Assembly: GCA_964565645.1 (NCBI GenBank)
Contig: CAZMFQ010000006.1
Span: forward strand, 62,001 to 126,000
DNA: 64,000 nt
Origin: JAHIQC01 sp964565645
GTDB taxonomy: Bacteria; Actinomycetota; Coriobacteriia; Anaerosomatales; JAHIQC01
Reading direction: 5' to 3'
Shown here piece by piece: positions 32,363 through 40,197 of this stretch. A program made the position numbers and the translations under genes. A model generated the notes under the pieces. It was given only the letters and a program-made list of their open reading frames with translations, had not been told where the DNA came from and searched no databases. How positions within the stretch are numbered: the stretch's first letter is position 1; each line of letters starts with the position of its first letter.

Positions 32363-32722
32363 ATGATGGCCGAGGTCAACTGGTTCGAAGAGCACATCCC
32401 CGCCGGGCTCGCGGAACACGTCCCGGAGAAGTCCGCACTCGAGATGGCGCTGGGGATCGCGCTGCTCGGCGCGGGGACGGCCGCCGGCGTGTTCAGCATC
32501 GTCAGACGCAGGCGAGGTTTCTTTGCGTGGGCCGTCCCGGGGTCTCTCATCTCCGGCGGGCTGGCGCTTCTCGCCCGGCGCGGGATCGACCGACGGGCCG
32601 AACACATGGCGGAGGTGAGGGAGAGGGTCAGGGCGGAACTGTCCACCCTCGATCCGATCGCGCGGTTCCAGGTGATGCGCGACGCCGCCTCGGAGCAGCT
32701 CGCGCTCATCAGTCGCGACTAG
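32363..32722 (+). CDS. Small membrane protein, unknown
   Basis: A 119-residue protein I do not recognise. Two hydrophobic segments (about residues 27-45 and 52-68) are separated by the basic link RRRRGFF, and a charged helical tail (AEHMAEVRERVRAELS) follows, likely cytoplasmic. The ATG follows GAGAGGG. Its end overlaps the convergent zinc-ribbon gene by 14 bases. Confidence 0.65.
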   Translation: MMAEVNWFEEHIPAGLAEHVPEKSALEMALGIALLGAGTAAGVFSIVRRRRGFFAWAVPGSLISGGLALLARRGIDRRAEHMAEVRERVRAELSTLDPIARFQVMRDAASEQLALISRD

Positions 32723-32927
32723 ACCCCACGCAGACAGGCAGGCCGCACGCGCCGCACACACCCACGCATACGGGCACGGGTGTGCCGCATGAGGCGCAGA
32801 CGAGCATCCCGTCCGCCAGCGCGCTGCCGCATGCCGCGCATGCGCCGGGCACGTCCGTCTCCTCGGCCCAGACATCCTCGGCGAGGATGTCGGCGTTCTC
32901 GATGTCGTAGCGCTCGTGTTCGCTCAT
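32709..32927 (-). CDS. Small zinc-ribbon protein
   Basis: A 72-residue acidic protein. It has two Cys-pair knuckles, CAACG and CASCG (about residues 30-48), which would form one zinc ribbon, and two more pairs, CVGVCGACG and CVG, near the C-terminus. The N-terminal 28 residues are acidic (EHERYDIENADILAEDVWAEE). No strong ribosome site is visible. Probably a protein-protein or nucleic-acid adaptor. It is convergent with the small membrane gene and divergent from the ABC ATPase gene. Confidence 0.55.
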   Translation of the reverse strand: MSEHERYDIENADILAEDVWAEETDVPGACAACGSALADGMLVCASCGTPVPVCVGVCGACGLPVCVGSSRD

Positions 32928-32976
32928 GTCCGCCGTCCAGCAACCATCGCACCATCGCTCGCGGTACCATTCTCAC

Positions 32977-33771
32977 ATGGATACCCACACCCCGCTCCTC
33001 GAACTGACCGATGCGCGTGTCGTGCGCGACGGCAGGACCATCCTGCACATCGAGAGCCTCCGCATCGGGCGCGGGGAGCGGATCGCGGTCCTGGGCCCGA
33101 ACGGGTCCGGGAAGTCCACGCTGATCGGGCTGCTCACGCGCGACATCCATCCCCTCGCGGTCGAGCCGGGGACCACGCCCCCGGTGCTCATGCTCGGCAT
33201 GGAGCGAATCGACCTGCTCGAGGCGCGCTCGATGCTCGGAGTCGTCTCGTTCGCGCTGCAGGAGACCTACGACCTTGCGGTCCCGGTCATCGACACGGTG
33301 GTCTCGGGCTACTTCGGCTCCGTGGGTCTGTATCGACACCAGCACCCGACCCGCGCCATGTTCGAGCATGCCGAGGAGCTGCTCGAGACGCTCGGTGTGT
33401 CACACCTGCGTGACCGGCTCATGAGCACGCTCTCGACCGGCGAGGCACGCCGCGCGATCATCGCGCGCGCTCTCGTGCACGATCCCGAGGTGCTCGTGCT
33501 CGACGAGCCGTGCGCGGGGCTCGACCCCGGCTCCGCCTATCACGTGCGCCGCGCCGTGAGCGAGCTCGCGCAGGCCGGTCACGGGCTCGTGCTCGTGACG
33601 CATCACGTCGACGACATCGTCCCGGAGACCGACCGTGTGGTGATGCTGCGGGAGGGCCGTGTGTACCGTGACGGCCCCATCGGGACCACGCTCACCGATG
33701 CCGCGCTCACCGAGTTGTTCGGGGTGCCCGCGACCCTGGAGGAGCGCTCCGGATGGCGCCGGATGTGGTGA
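32977..33771 (+). CDS. Orphan ABC transporter ATP-binding protein
   Basis: A 264-residue ATPase with all motifs: Walker A GPNGSGKST (about residue 39), Q-loop in VVSFALQETYD, a variant signature LSTGEARRA (about 150), Walker B VLVLDEPCAGLD and H-loop VLVTHHVDDI. The overall look is like YlmA/ModF-type ATPases. No permease gene is adjacent, so it may serve a distant transporter or act alone. The ATG at 32977 has no ribosome site, but TACCAT lies 7 bases before it, as expected for a leaderless transcript. Confidence 0.82.
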   Translation: MDTHTPLLELTDARVVRDGRTILHIESLRIGRGERIAVLGPNGSGKSTLIGLLTRDIHPLAVEPGTTPPVLMLGMERIDLLEARSMLGVVSFALQETYDLAVPVIDTVVSGYFGSVGLYRHQHPTRAMFEHAEELLETLGVSHLRDRLMSTLSTGEARRAIIARALVHDPEVLVLDEPCAGLDPGSAYHVRRAVSELAQAGHGLVLVTHHVDDIVPETDRVVMLREGRVYRDGPIGTTLTDAALTELFGVPATLEERSGWRRMW

Positions 33772-33884
33772 TTCCCGCCCGTTCTCGGAGGGTCGTCCGC
33801 ATGGTAGTCTGTGCTCACCGAGCCAGGTCGTAGGGGTAGCGGCCGAAGCCGGGAGTCTACCGCGCGAACCGAGGGGATACCGGC

Positions 33885-34760
33885 ATGTCCCTGCGACGAC
33901 TCGTCGCATCGATCCTGCTTCTTGCATCAGTGCTCGCGTTGACCGGCTGCGGTGGTGAGCCGGTCCCCGACCTGACGGGCACGCGCGTGCTGTTCGCGTC
34001 CGCGAACCTGCAGCGGGCCGGGTTCATGCCCGGCGAGGTCCGGTACGACGAGCACTCGCCCGAGCCCGACGGCACGATCATCTCCCAGCATCCGCGCCCC
34101 GGTCGTAACGCGACCCCCGGATCGCCGATCGACCTCACGGTCGCTGGTCCGGCGCTCGTGCGCATGCCGAGGCTCGTCGGTCTGAGCTACGAGCAAGCGC
34201 GTGCGGCGCTGGAGCTCGCCGGTCTCAGGCATGGCCGCGTCACGCCGCTCCACGACGCGCGTTTCGCCAAAGACGTCGTCTTCGTTCAGGGGGTGCCGCC
34301 CGCCAAGCTGGTCGCGCAGGACTCGAGGATCGACCTGACCGTCTCGCTCGGCCCCGAGACCATTCAGGTGCCCGGTGTGGTGGGTCGGGATTCCATGGCC
34401 GCACGCACGTTCCTGTCGGGACTCGGCTTCGACGTGGTCCAGCGCCTCGAGTACAGTCCGCGCCCGGCGGGCGAGGTCCTCGCCCAATCGCCGGAGGTGC
34501 GCGTCGCGGCCACGCCGGGGTCGCGCGTGAACCTCACGGTCTCGCGCGGGCCGCGGATGTGCGTGATGCCTGATGTCGAGGGGGATTCGCTCGAGGTGGC
34601 CGAGGAACGGCTCGCCGATCTCGGACTCGCGTACACCGCTGTGGGCACCGGCGGCGCGACCATCGTGGGTCCTGACGCCCACGTCGTGGTCCAGGAGCCG
34701 ATGGCGGGCAAACTGATCCCCGTCGGGGTCACCGTCATACTCAGGGTCGACGCGCGCTGA
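33885..34760 (+). CDS. PASTA-domain lipoprotein
   Basis: A 291-residue lipoprotein. The signal peptide ends in LALTGC, so Cys22 would be lipidated. Four PASTA repeats follow (beginning near VPDLTGTRV, MPRLVGLSYEQARAAL, VPGVVGRDSMAARTFL and MPDVEGDSLEVAEERL). PASTA modules bind peptidoglycan fragments and are usually the sensor part of Ser/Thr kinases or penicillin-binding proteins. Here no kinase or transpeptidase is attached. GAGGGGA precedes the ATG. It may be a peptidoglycan-binding anchor or decoy. Confidence 0.88.
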   Translation: MSLRRLVASILLLASVLALTGCGGEPVPDLTGTRVLFASANLQRAGFMPGEVRYDEHSPEPDGTIISQHPRPGRNATPGSPIDLTVAGPALVRMPRLVGLSYEQARAALELAGLRHGRVTPLHDARFAKDVVFVQGVPPAKLVAQDSRIDLTVSLGPETIQVPGVVGRDSMAARTFLSGLGFDVVQRLEYSPRPAGEVLAQSPEVRVAATPGSRVNLTVSRGPRMCVMPDVEGDSLEVAEERLADLGLAYTAVGTGGATIVGPDAHVVVQEPMAGKLIPVGVTVILRVDAR

Positions 34761-34764
34761 GGTA

Positions 34765-35169
34765 TCAGATCCGCAGCCATCTCGCTATCGCGTAGCCCGC
34801 GCCGGCGACGAACCCGGTGAGCACCGTCCCCCATACCATGTCGATGACCGTGATCTGCCACGCCCAGCCTTTGAGCGTCGCGAGGTTCGTCAGGTCGTAG
34901 GTCCCGTAGGCGAGAAGTCCGAACACCGCGCCGCGCATCACGGCGTCCGTGAGGGATGCTTTCTCGTAGCCGGGAAGTGACGCGAGGAACAACACGCCCA
35001 CCACATACAGTAAGTAGAACAGGGCCGCCACAGGCAGATTGGGTTTGTCGAGCAGCAGATCACCCACCCGCGGCTGGTATATGCGGCTCGTGGCGGTGCT
35101 GAGCCATACGAGGTCGATGGCGAAGAAGACGACTGCGGTCAGTCCGTACAATCCCGCGTACTTGAGCAT
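34765..35169 (-). CDS. DUF2177 family membrane protein
   Basis: A 134-residue protein with four transmembrane helices, matching DUF2177: FFAIDLVWLSTATSRIYQP at the N-terminus, then GAVFGLLAYGTYDLTNLATLKGW and VIDMVWGTVLTG. The family function is unknown. The ATG follows CGGAGG. It converges on the PASTA lipoprotein gene with a four-base gap. Confidence 0.85.
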   Translation of the reverse strand: MLKYAGLYGLTAVVFFAIDLVWLSTATSRIYQPRVGDLLLDKPNLPVAALFYLLYVVGVLFLASLPGYEKASLTDAVMRGAVFGLLAYGTYDLTNLATLKGWAWQITVIDMVWGTVLTGFVAGAGYAIARWLRI

Positions 35170-35298
35170 CGTGCGCCTCCGGGCCGGGGGTCATCTGAGA
35201 GGTATCTCCCCGAACCGGGATCTCGGCATCGCGGTGATCCGTGACCGACGGGAGCGCAGGTCTCGGCGGGAACGCCGCTTTGAAGCTGCAGGGGAGGC

Positions 35299-36075
35299 TC
35301 AGCGCAGAAGTGGCATCCTGATCGGACGCATCAGCAACGCGATCGCTTCGACCGTCTCGTAGGTCTGGTCCTCGGCGGTGATCGACGCCTCACGGTCGCC
35401 GGGCTGGGACCCGTAGGAGCCGAACTGCGCGTGGTTGCCGCCCTCGATGGGGCGATACTCGGTCGACTCCGGCAGGCGCGCGATCGCGTCCTTGAACGAC
35501 GACTCGGACAGCACGCCGTCGCGCGTGCCGTAGATCGAGAGCACGGGGATCGACGAGCCGGACAGGTCGGTGCCGCCGGCGGGGTAGGACGCGAGCAGCG
35601 CGAGGCCTTCGATGGTGTCCGGGTGCTGTTCGGCATACTGCGCCGCCATCGTCCCTCCGAGCGAGTGACCGCCGATGACCCAGGCTCCGATGTCGGGGTT
35701 GTTCCTGATGACGGCATCGGCACTGTTCGGACTGAGGACCGCGAGGTTGAGCCGCATGGGCACTATCACGACGAGGTGTCCCGTCAGCGCGAGGTCGTGG
35801 GCGAGCGGGGCGTACGAGCGCGGGTCGACCCTGCCGCCCGGGTACAGGATGAAGCCCGTCACCGGCGGCTCGTCGGTCGGCGTGAACGTCCAGCCGTACG
35901 GTTCGCTGGTCACCGCGACCTCGGAATCGCCGGCGAGCGCCTCGAGCGCCTGGGGCGAAGGCCCGAGCGGAGTGAGCGCCCACGTCACCAACGCGGCCAC
36001 GAGCACCGCGACGACGCACAGCGCGCTCGCTACGATGATGAGCACGGTCCGTTTGCGGGAACCTGCGCGTGCCAT
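35299..36075 (-). CDS. Membrane-anchored alpha/beta hydrolase
   Basis: A 258-residue alpha/beta hydrolase (Abhydrolase_5/dienelactone hydrolase-like) with an N-terminal signal anchor (about residues 10-32). The catalytic triad is visible: nucleophile Ser in IGGHSLGGTMA (about residue 137), Asp in SIYGTRDGVL (about 185) and His in EGGNHAQFG (about 214). It probably hydrolyses an ester or similar bond outside the membrane. The substrate is unknown. A 129-base gap without features separates it from the DUF2177 gene. Confidence 0.8.
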   Translation of the reverse strand: MARAGSRKRTVLIIVASALCVVAVLVAALVTWALTPLGPSPQALEALAGDSEVAVTSEPYGWTFTPTDEPPVTGFILYPGGRVDPRSYAPLAHDLALTGHLVVIVPMRLNLAVLSPNSADAVIRNNPDIGAWVIGGHSLGGTMAAQYAEQHPDTIEGLALLASYPAGGTDLSGSSIPVLSIYGTRDGVLSESSFKDAIARLPESTEYRPIEGGNHAQFGSYGSQPGDREASITAEDQTYETVEAIALLMRPIRMPLLR

Positions 36076-36168
36076 GTGTTCTCCCGTTGTCCGAGCAGTC
36101 GAGACATGAGCCTATCACGCCTGCCGGGGTCGTTCATCGGCATTCTCCACTCATGCTCCGAGGCGCGC

Positions 36169-36174
36169 TATACT
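36169..36174 (+). promoter_or_regulatory. Promoter -10 box of the SRP RNA gene
   Basis: TATACT ends 11 bases before the predicted 5' end of the SRP RNA. No good -35 is seen 17 bases upstream. Confidence 0.5.
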
Positions 36175-36185
36175 GTGTCCTCGCA

Positions 36186-36292
36186 GCGCCTCGAGCGGGC
36201 CTCGGATGGCGATATGTCGCGAACCTGGTCAGGTCCGGAAGGAAGCAGCCATAAGCGGCCTCTGTCGGGTGTCCGGGGTCCACTGGGGGCGC
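36186..36292 (+). ncRNA. ffs: Signal recognition particle RNA, small bacterial type
   Basis: The universally conserved SRP domain IV is plain: GAACCTGGTCAGGTCCGGAA followed by GGAAGCAGCC at 36221-36250, with the GGAA tetraloop and the internal loop bound by Ffh. Flanking segments pair over the whole length: GCGCC (36186-36190) with GGCGC (36288-36292), and GGGCCTCGGA with TCCGGGGTCC counting G-U pairs. This gives a 107-base hairpin of the 4.5S type without the Alu domain. A small stem (GCGGCT-GTC-AGCCGC at 36304-36318) follows and may end transcription. It lies directly before dnaX, a conserved order in many bacteria. Confidence 0.95.
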
Positions 36293-36303
36293 TGTGGCAT
36301 CGG

Positions 36304-36318
36304 GCGGCTGTCAGCCGC
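36304..36318 (+). terminator. Possible terminator stem after the SRP RNA
   Basis: A perfect 6-base-pair stem with a 3-base loop lies 12 bases after the SRP RNA end. There is no T run, so termination is uncertain. Confidence 0.35.
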
Positions 36319-36324
36319 ACACGG

Positions 36325-36330
36325 TATACT
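36325..36330 (+). promoter_or_regulatory. -10 box for dnaX-ybaB-recR
   Basis: TATACT, 37 bases before the dnaX start codon and after the SRP RNA stem, suggests dnaX has its own promoter. No clear -35 box is seen. Confidence 0.45.
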
Positions 36331-36366
36331 CGCGAGGCGAGATACGACACCGAAAGAGGCGCCCCC

Positions 36367-38193
36367 GTGGCTCATCAGTCCCTGTACAGGAAGTACCGGC
36401 CCTCCGGCTTCGACGACGTGGTCGGGCAGGCGCACATCACCCGCACCCTGCGCAACGCGATCGCCGAGGATTCGGTCGCGCACGCGTATCTCTTCACCGG
36501 CCCGCGCGGCACCGGCAAGACCACCACCGCGCGGATCCTGGCCAAGGCGCTGCTGTGCGAGAAGGGCCCCACGCCCGACCCCGACACCACCTGTGAGCAG
36601 TGTCTGGCGGTCGCGGCCGACCGCCATCCCGATGTCTTCGAGATCGACGCGGCCTCCAACACCGGCGTCGACAACGTCCGTGACGAGATCATCAAGCGGC
36701 TTGCCTACGCGGCCACGCGGGGCGGCTACAAGGTCTACATCATCGACGAGGTCCACATGCTCTCGCAGTCGGCGTTCAACGCCCTGCTCAAGAGCATCGA
36801 GGAGCCTCCCGCCAAGATCGTGTTCGTGCTCTGCACGACCCACCCGCACAAGGTGCCCGAGACCATCCATTCGCGTTGCCAGCGCTTCGACTTCCACCGC
36901 ATCGGCGTCGACGACATCGTAAAGCGGCTCGCATACATCTGCGAGCAGGAGGGCATCACCGCCGAGGAGGGTGCGCTGACGCTCGTCGCCAAGCACGCCG
37001 CCGGCGGGATGCGCGACGCGATCACCACGCTCGAGCAACTCGCCGCGTTCACGGGCCGTTCCATCGCCCTCGATGACGTCGAGGGACTCCTCGGCGAGGT
37101 CGACACCGCGCTGCTGCTCGAGGTCGCCGATCTCATCGCCGCGCGCGATGTGGTGGGATGCTTCCGCTTCATCGCGCGGCTCGGGGAGACCGGCGTGGAC
37201 ATGGCCGAGTTCGTCCGGGAGCTCACCGGGCATGTGCGCGACCTGTACGTCACGGCCATCGTCGGAGACCCCACGGGGATCGTGGACACGACCGACGAGC
37301 AGTTGACCCGCATCGCGACCCAGGCGGCACGCTTCACCCCCGACAGGCTCGCGCGCATCCTCGACCTGCTCGGTGACCTGGGCTCCGAGCTTCGGTGGTC
37401 GAGCGACCCGCGGCTGTCCCTCGAGGTCGCGTTCACGCGCATGGCCCGCCCGGAGGGCGAGCTCACGCTGGCGTCGGTCGCCGAGCGCGTCGAGGCGCTC
37501 GAACTTCGTCAGCCGATCGCGCGCGCGACGCCTTCATCGGCGGTCGCCACGGAAGCGCCCCTGCGCTCAGAGTCCTCGGCTGAGGTTGTGACGCGCCCGG
37601 TGTCGGACTCGCCTGCGGAGTCTTCGCCAGAGGACGCTCCGGTGGCGGCGCCTGCGCCCGCACTGCCCGCGCCGGAGCCCGTCGTCGAGCCGCATCAGCA
37701 CAGCTCCGGCCCGCTCGACCGCGCGCATATCAAGCGCGCGTGGCCGGCCGTGCTCGTGGAACTCCGCAAGATCAAGCCCTCGCGGGCGGGCGGCTTCAAC
37801 GGCACCGAGGTCGACGTCGACCCGGACGGTTCCACGATGGTGATCGAGTTCCCTGCGGACCAGGCGCTTGCGATCGTGGGCTCTCCGGAATCGCGCGAGG
37901 TGCTGGCGACAGCCATGGCTCGGGTGCTCGGCTCCGTACCGCCCTATCGCTTCCAGCAAGGCCGGGGCCCGGTCCAGCCGATCGAGTCTCCTGAGCCCGA
38001 GTCCCACGTCGACGCGCCCGTGCCGGTCGTCGACGAGACCGTGTCCCCCACGACGCCGGCCGCGGTGATCTCGGTACCCGCCCCCGCCGCGTCAGAGGAC
38101 GATATCGACCTGTTGCTCATGACCGAGCTCGGCGCCGAGATGGTGGCCGAGCACCCGCACGACGCGGGCGAAGGAGAGGACGACGACCGATGA
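36367..38193 (+). CDS. dnaX: DNA polymerase III subunit gamma/tau
   Basis: A 608-residue clamp-loader subunit. The AAA+ core has SLYRKYRPSGFDDVVGQ at the N-terminus, Walker A GPRGTGKTTTA (about residue 45), a zinc module (C64, then CEQC near 76) and the sensor region DEVHMLSQSAFNALLKSIEEPP (about 127-148). The tau-like C-terminus (about 380-608) is low-complexity and Pro/Ala-rich with a DUF-like segment (HIKRAWPAVLVELRKIKPSR). It loads the sliding clamp during replication. GTG at 36367 has AGAGG eight bases before it. It overlaps ybaB by four bases (ATGA). Confidence 0.95.
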   Translation: MAHQSLYRKYRPSGFDDVVGQAHITRTLRNAIAEDSVAHAYLFTGPRGTGKTTTARILAKALLCEKGPTPDPDTTCEQCLAVAADRHPDVFEIDAASNTGVDNVRDEIIKRLAYAATRGGYKVYIIDEVHMLSQSAFNALLKSIEEPPAKIVFVLCTTHPHKVPETIHSRCQRFDFHRIGVDDIVKRLAYICEQEGITAEEGALTLVAKHAAGGMRDAITTLEQLAAFTGRSIALDDVEGLLGEVDTALLLEVADLIAARDVVGCFRFIARLGETGVDMAEFVRELTGHVRDLYVTAIVGDPTGIVDTTDEQLTRIATQAARFTPDRLARILDLLGDLGSELRWSSDPRLSLEVAFTRMARPEGELTLASVAERVEALELRQPIARATPSSAVATEAPLRSESSAEVVTRPVSDSPAESSPEDAPVAAPAPALPAPEPVVEPHQHSSGPLDRAHIKRAWPAVLVELRKIKPSRAGGFNGTEVDVDPDGSTMVIEFPADQALAIVGSPESREVLATAMARVLGSVPPYRFQQGRGPVQPIESPEPESHVDAPVPVVDETVSPTTPAAVISVPAPAASEDDIDLLLMTELGAEMVAEHPHDAGEGEDDDR

Positions 38194-38504
38194 AGCCGAA
38201 CATGGGCAATCTCATGAAGCAGGCCCAGAAGATGCAGGCCGATATGGCCCGCGTGCAGGACGAGCTCCGACTCGAGACCGTCGAGGCCTCTGCCGGCGGC
38301 GGCATGGTCAAGGTGACCATGTCCGGAGACCTCATGGTCAAGAGCATCTCGATCGACCCGGCAGCGGTGGATCCAGATGACGTCGCCATGCTCGAGGACA
38401 TCGTAGCGGCGGCCACGAACGAGGCCTTGCGTCAGGCGCAGGAGCTCGCGGGCTCCAAGATGGCCGCCGTCACCGGGGGCATGAACATCCCGGGCCTGAT
38501 GTAG
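38190..38504 (+). CDS. ybaB: Nucleoid-associated protein YbaB/EbfC
   Basis: A 104-residue YbaB/EbfC family DNA-binding protein. The typical opening MGNLMKQAQKMQADMARVQDEL, the strand GGMVKVTMSGD and the helix LEDIVAAATNEALRQAQEL are all present. It binds DNA as a dimer and helps organise the nucleoid or assist recombination. The start overlaps the dnaX stop (ATGA), and recR follows one base after its stop, the widespread dnaX-ybaB-recR order. Confidence 0.95.
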   Translation: MKPNMGNLMKQAQKMQADMARVQDELRLETVEASAGGGMVKVTMSGDLMVKSISIDPAAVDPDDVAMLEDIVAAATNEALRQAQELAGSKMAAVTGGMNIPGLM

Positions 38505-38505
38505 C

Positions 38506-39102
38506 GTGCGCTACGCGGCTCCCATCGAGCGACTGCTCGACGAGCTCGAGCGCCTGCCGGGCATCGGCCCGAAGTCGGCGCAACGGCTCGCGTACCACAT
38601 CCTGCGCTCCGACCCTCAGGACGCGGCCCGCCTCGCCGAGTGCGTCCTCGAGGTGAAGCGCACCATCCACTTCTGTTCGCGCTGCTTCAACTTCGCGGAG
38701 GCGGATCTCTGTGCGATCTGCGCGGATCCCGAGCGCGATTCCTCGGCCATCTGTGTGGTCGAGGAGCCGAGGGACCTCGCCGCCGTCGAGCGCACGGGTG
38801 AGTTCCGCGGGACCTACCACGTTCTGCAGGGGGCGATCTCGCCGATCGACGGGATCGGCCCGGAGCAGTTGCGCGTGCACGAGCTGATCGCGCGGCTGGG
38901 TGACGGCGATGTCACCGAGGTGGTCATCGCGACCAACCCCAACGTCGAGGGCGAGACCACGGCGCTCTATCTGGCGCGGCTCATCAAGCCGCTCGGCATC
39001 CGGGTCACGCGCATCGCTTCCGGACTGCCTGTGGGAGGAGACCTCGAGTACGCCGACGAAGTCACCCTGGGACGCGCGCTCGAAGCTCGTCGGGAGATGT
39101 GA
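38506..39102 (+). CDS. recR: Recombination mediator RecR
   Basis: A 198-residue RecR of normal length. It has the helix-hairpin-helix LERLPGIGPKSAQRLAYHIL (about residues 10-30), the Cys4 zinc finger CSRCFNFAEADLCAIC (about 57-72) and the Toprim domain (CVVEEPRDLAAVERT and the TEVVIATNPNVEGETTALYL motif near 135-155). It acts with RecF and RecO to load RecA at gaps. The GTG at 38506 starts one base after the ybaB stop. Confidence 0.96.
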   Translation: MRYAAPIERLLDELERLPGIGPKSAQRLAYHILRSDPQDAARLAECVLEVKRTIHFCSRCFNFAEADLCAICADPERDSSAICVVEEPRDLAAVERTGEFRGTYHVLQGAISPIDGIGPEQLRVHELIARLGDGDVTEVVIATNPNVEGETTALYLARLIKPLGIRVTRIASGLPVGGDLEYADEVTLGRALEARREM

Positions 39103-39286
39103 CGCTCACCCTATTGCCAGAAGTTGCCTACCGCTCACCGATTTTCTCGCCCCGTTGACCGTCACAATGCAGCCGCACACCGCTCGCGCCCGCGTAATCT
39201 GTTGTGACCTGCCCGCCGCTTCATGCACGAGCGACTAGCCTGGCGCGCTCGGTATGCGGGGGTCTCGAACGAGAAAGGGGTGTTCC

Positions 39287-39859
39287 ATGCAGCTGACGGA
39301 GATCCGTTGGCACGCGCGTGCCGGACAGGGTGCCGTCACGGCAGCCAAGGTCGTCGCCGAGACTGCGCTGTCCGCGGACCAGTACATGCAGGCCATGCCC
39401 GAGTACGGTCCCGAACGTATGGGTGCGCCGATCAAGGCGTTCACGCGTATCAGCGACAAGCCCATCGAGATCCACAACAACATCGAGTTCCCCGACGTTG
39501 TCATCGTGCTCGACGAGTCGCTGCTCGACGTCGTGGACGTCACCGAGGGCATCAAGCCCGACGGCGCCATCATCATCAACACCTGTTCGCCGGCCGCTGC
39601 CGTCAAGGAGGTGCTCGGCGTGGCGGACACCGTCCGCGTCGCATGTGTCGATGCGTCCGGCATCGCCCTCGACACGATCAAGCGCGATATTCCCAACACG
39701 CCGATCGTCGGCGCGTTCACCAGGATCACCGGCGTCATCGACATCGACGTCTTCAAGGGCCTTCTGGCCAAGAACCTCTCCAAGAAGTTCGGCCAGGAGA
39801 TGATCGACGCGAACTTCGCGGCGGTCGACCGTGCATATCAGGAGGTGACGGTAGCGTGA
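39287..39859 (+). CDS. porC: Pyruvate:ferredoxin oxidoreductase, gamma subunit
   Basis: A 190-residue gamma subunit of a 2-oxoacid:ferredoxin oxidoreductase. The family motif HARAGQGAVTAAKVVAE opens the chain, and YGPERMGAPIKAFTRISDKPI follows near residue 44. The gene is first in the order gamma-delta-alpha-beta, typical of four-subunit PFOR. ATG at 39287 follows GAAAGGGG. A TAATCT hexamer at 39195-39200 is a candidate -10 box. The enzyme converts pyruvate and CoA to acetyl-CoA, CO2 and reduced ferredoxin, and works in the cytoplasm. Confidence 0.93.
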   Translation: MQLTEIRWHARAGQGAVTAAKVVAETALSADQYMQAMPEYGPERMGAPIKAFTRISDKPIEIHNNIEFPDVVIVLDESLLDVVDVTEGIKPDGAIIINTCSPAAAVKEVLGVADTVRVACVDASGIALDTIKRDIPNTPIVGAFTRITGVIDIDVFKGLLAKNLSKKFGQEMIDANFAAVDRAYQEVTVA

Positions 39860-40194
39860 AGTGGGACATCTCCAAGATCAACGAGTGGACCGCCGAGGAG
39901 TTCCCTCGTGCGGCCGTGATCCCCGAGAGCGGCAACTCCGATGACTACAACGTCGGCGGCTGGCGCTCCGAGCGCCCCTACCGCGACGACGAGGTCTGCA
40001 CGCAGTGCATGCTCTGCTGGATCTTCTGCCCGGACACGGCGGTCGTCGTCAAGGACGAGAAGGTCGTCGATTTCGATCTCGCTCACTGCAAGGGCTGCGG
40101 CATCTGCGCCAACGAGTGCCCGACGAACCCCAAGTTCGGCAAGAGCGCAATAGAGATGGTGCCCGAGGGTTGCGAACTGCCGGGGGTGAAGTAG
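39856..40194 (+). CDS. porD: Pyruvate:ferredoxin oxidoreductase, delta (ferredoxin) subunit
   Basis: A 112-residue ferredoxin-like subunit with two [4Fe-4S] motifs, CTQCMLCWIFCP (about residues 50-61) and CKGCGICANECP (about 80-91). The N-terminal part (GGWRSERPYRDDEV) matches the PorD lead-in. It passes electrons from the beta subunit clusters to free ferredoxin. GTG at 39856 has GGAGGTGA seven bases before it and overlaps the porC stop. Confidence 0.93.
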   Translation: MKWDISKINEWTAEEFPRAAVIPESGNSDDYNVGGWRSERPYRDDEVCTQCMLCWIFCPDTAVVVKDEKVVDFDLAHCKGCGICANECPTNPKFGKSAIEMVPEGCELPGVK

Positions 40195-40197
40195 CAG

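Noticed and set aside
35431..36366. Upstream extension of dnaX by 312 codons
   Set aside because: It would run through the SRP RNA and opposite the hydrolase gene; GTG at 36367 with AGAGG gives a normal DnaX N-terminus.
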